Origin: Flavobacterium amniphilum
GTDB taxonomy: Bacteria > Bacteroidota > Bacteroidia > Flavobacteriales > Flavobacteriaceae
Assembly: GCF_023634845.1 (NCBI RefSeq)
Contig: NZ_JAMLJL010000001.1
Coordinates: 186,001-250,000, forward strand
Reading direction: 5' to 3'
Length of the DNA stretch: 64,000 nucleotides
Within the stretch, counting starts at the first letter, position 1; the number at the start of each line of letters is the position of its first letter. The notes below the pieces were generated by a model. That model made no database searches. It was not told the DNA's origin and saw only the letters and a list, made by a program, of their open reading frames with translations. The position numbers and the translations under genes are program-made. This document shows positions 62,722 to 64,000 of this stretch, one piece after another.

Positions 62722-63183
62722 ATGGATAAAATAGACGCAAAAATTCTCAATATTTTACAGAAGGATTGTACACTTTCTGTGAAGGATGTTGCGGCTATGG
62801 TTGGGTTATCCTACACTCCGACTTACGAAAGAATCAAACATCTTGAAGAATCCGGAGTCATTAGAAAAAGTGCTGTTATACTCAATCCATCAAAAGTGGG
62901 TATTAAACTTTTTGCCTATTGTAATGTAACCCTTAAACAACAATCCAAGGAAAATTTACAATGCTTCGAAGAAGAAGTAATGAAAATGCCTGAAATACTG
63001 GAAGTAACCAGTCTTTCAGGCGTTTATGATTATGTCTTAAAAATCGCCACTACCGATATTGAAGCCTACAATGATTTTGTAGTGAACAAATTGGCCAATA
63101 TTCCTAACATCGGTCAGTACCATAGCAACATTGTGATGAGCATGGTAAAAAATGAAACTTCCTATTATTTACCGGAAGATTAA
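62722..63183 (+). CDS. Lrp/AsnC family transcriptional regulator
   Basis: A 153-aa DNA-binding regulator of amino-acid metabolism type. An N-terminal winged-helix domain (about 1-60, DKIDAKILNILQKDCTLSV and VKDVAAMVGLSYTPTYERIKHL) is joined to a RAM/AsnC ligand-binding domain (about 65-150, with LEVTSLSGVYDYVLKIATTDIE). Length is normal. Its last 4 nt overlap the end of argH on the opposite strand, and its start follows a terminator. A regulatory link to argH (arginine synthesis) is possible but unproven. Confidence 0.92.
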   Translation: MDKIDAKILNILQKDCTLSVKDVAAMVGLSYTPTYERIKHLEESGVIRKSAVILNPSKVGIKLFAYCNVTLKQQSKENLQCFEEEVMKMPEILEVTSLSGVYDYVLKIATTDIEAYNDFVVNKLANIPNIGQYHSNIVMSMVKNETSYYLPED

Positions 63184-64000
63184 ACCAATTTTTTTCTTTT
63201 TTGGATAAATTCCTCTTTTATTTTATCGTTTTGTAAATTACCAATACTTCCTTCATGGGTATGGTTTAAAATTTTACTATTGTAAGCAAACTGATTTTCT
63301 TCAACCTGTTTTGAAACAATTTTATACGCTTCCCTAAATGGTATTCCGGATAAAACCAATTCGTTAACGGCTTCAACCGTAAATAGGTTCAAGTATTTTT
63401 CATCTGATAAAATATTTTCTTTTATACTGATATTTTCCAACATCACCTCAAGTATATCCAAACATTCTTTTAAAGAAATAATCGCCGGAAACAAACATTC
63501 CTTCGTTAATTGCATATCCCTGTGATAACCCGAAGGTAAATTATTCGTCAATAATGTCAGTTCATTCGGTAATGCCTGAATTCTGTTACACTTTGCCCTG
63601 ATCAGTTCAAAAATATCCGGATTCTTTTTATGTGGCATGATACTGCTTCCGGTAGTCAATTCCTTTGGAAAAGTAATAAATCCGAAATTCTGGTTCATGT
63701 ACAAACACACATCCATCGAAAATTTTGTCAAAGTAGCAGCAATTCCGGACAAAGCCATGGCTGTCACTTTTTCAATTTTTCCACGCGTCATCTGTGCATA
63801 CACCACATTGTGATTCATCGACTCAAAATTGAGCAGTAATGTTGTGAAATTTCTGTTCAATGGAAATGACGAACCGTACCCCGCACCAGAACCCAATGGA
63901 TTCTTGTTTGCCATATGGTATGCCGCAAGGATTAGTTCCAGATCATCACAAAGACTTTCGGCATAAGCGCCAAACCATAACCCAAATGATGAAGGCATCG
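63180..64000 (-). CDS. argH: Argininosuccinate lyase, C-terminal part
   Basis: About 273 residues of the aspartase/fumarase superfamily enzyme that splits argininosuccinate into arginine and fumarate; the gene continues beyond the window. The signature GSSIMPHKKNPD is near the middle, and the visible start MPSSFGLWFGAYAESL is an internal sequence, as full-length ArgH has some 150 more residues before it. Helices AMALSGIAATLTKFSMDVCLYMNQ and LTTGSSIM fit. The gene converges with the Lrp-type regulator, overlapping by 4 nt. Confidence 0.92.
   Translation of the reverse strand, partial: MPSSFGLWFGAYAESLCDDLELILAAYHMANKNPLGSGAGYGSSFPLNRNFTTLLLNFESMNHNVVYAQMTRGKIEKVTAMALSGIAATLTKFSMDVCLYMNQNFGFITFPKELTTGSSIMPHKKNPDIFELIRAKCNRIQALPNELTLLTNNLPSGYHRDMQLTKECLFPAIISLKECLDILEVMLENISIKENILSDEKYLNLFTVEAVNELVLSGIPFREAYKIVSKQVEENQFAYNSKILNHTHEGSIGNLQNDKIKEEFIQKRKKLV

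Noticed and set aside
62388..62750. Minus-strand open frame covering tatA
   Set aside because: It lies over a short but textbook TatA gene on the plus strand and shows no recognisable domain.
1..64000. tRNA, rRNA, integrase, transposase or prophage genes
   Set aside because: None was recognised on either strand by reading; a covariance-model scan would be needed to exclude a cryptic small RNA.

Overview
The window looks like chromosomal DNA of a Flavobacterium-type Bacteroidota. The evidence is low-GC DNA with few Shine-Dalgarno signals, TAnnTTTG-type -7 boxes (with a clear TTG -33 box at a few genes), gliding and type IX secretion (T9SS) genes (gldH, sprE), several proteins with T9SS C-terminal sorting tails, and flavobacterial gene orders such as sprE-bactofilin-AtpZ-atpBEFHAG and upp-DUF6427-DUF6341-purD. 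No rRNA, tRNA, CRISPR array, phage or insertion sequence was recognised. Most genes are on the minus strand in tightly packed operons.

Layout. 1-1515: the 3' end of a class I fumarase and a convergent RlmI-like rRNA methyltransferase. 1715-7749: two T9SS-exported proteins (a beta-propeller protein and an M4 metalloprotease) that share a paralogous FN3-GEVED-sorting tail. 8014-9374: scoAB. 9471-13579: ricT-like gene, gldH and PBP1A. 13742-19166: TrhO with an extra C-terminal beta-barrel, DprA, an HU/SPOR protein, a hotdog thioesterase and an EnvC-like LytM protein. 19181-24946: an envelope cluster (DUF4292 lipoprotein, TPR protein, nucleotidyltransferase, dUTPase, flippase, small lipoprotein).

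24949-31762 is the most intriguing part: a compact minus-strand six-gene module. It encodes a soluble coiled-coil protein, a two-TM coiled-coil protein, a membrane-anchored solute-binding protein fused to an OmpA peptidoglycan-binding domain, a NitT/TauT-type ABC permease, its ATPase, and a CbbX/SpoVK-like AAA+ ATPase. A C(UUCG)G hairpin separates the binding protein from the permease. I know no described system with this composition.

31852-34424: GNAT acetyltransferase and an AT-rich prolyl-oligopeptidase-like gene. 34490-39535: F-type ATP synthase genes atpB-E-F-H-A-G (no beta/epsilon genes here). 39837-41228: an RCC1-repeat T9SS cargo gene, on the opposite strand, sits between atpB and the DUF6168/AtpZ/bactofilin/sprE genes (41218-44823). 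44985-51836: PaaE-like reductase, a secreted 'VGVGTTSP' protein, GT9 and DUF4254, upp, DUF6427, DUF6341 and purD. 51948-57752: a polysaccharide locus (CapK-like ligase, GT2, priming sugar transferase, UDP-glucuronate decarboxylase, rfbD, rfbC). 57752-64000: DUF6909, a carboxypeptidase-regulatory-domain protein, a GH3-family enzyme, an M23-type anchor lacking its catalytic domain, tatA, an Lrp/AsnC regulator and the 3' part of argH.

Together the genes describe a gliding, surface-polysaccharide-producing, protein-exporting cell. The proton-motive-force machinery (ATP synthase) is physically linked to the T9SS gene sprE. Three degenerate copies of a GATGGMAGCRG-type intergenic repeat occur between co-directional genes.
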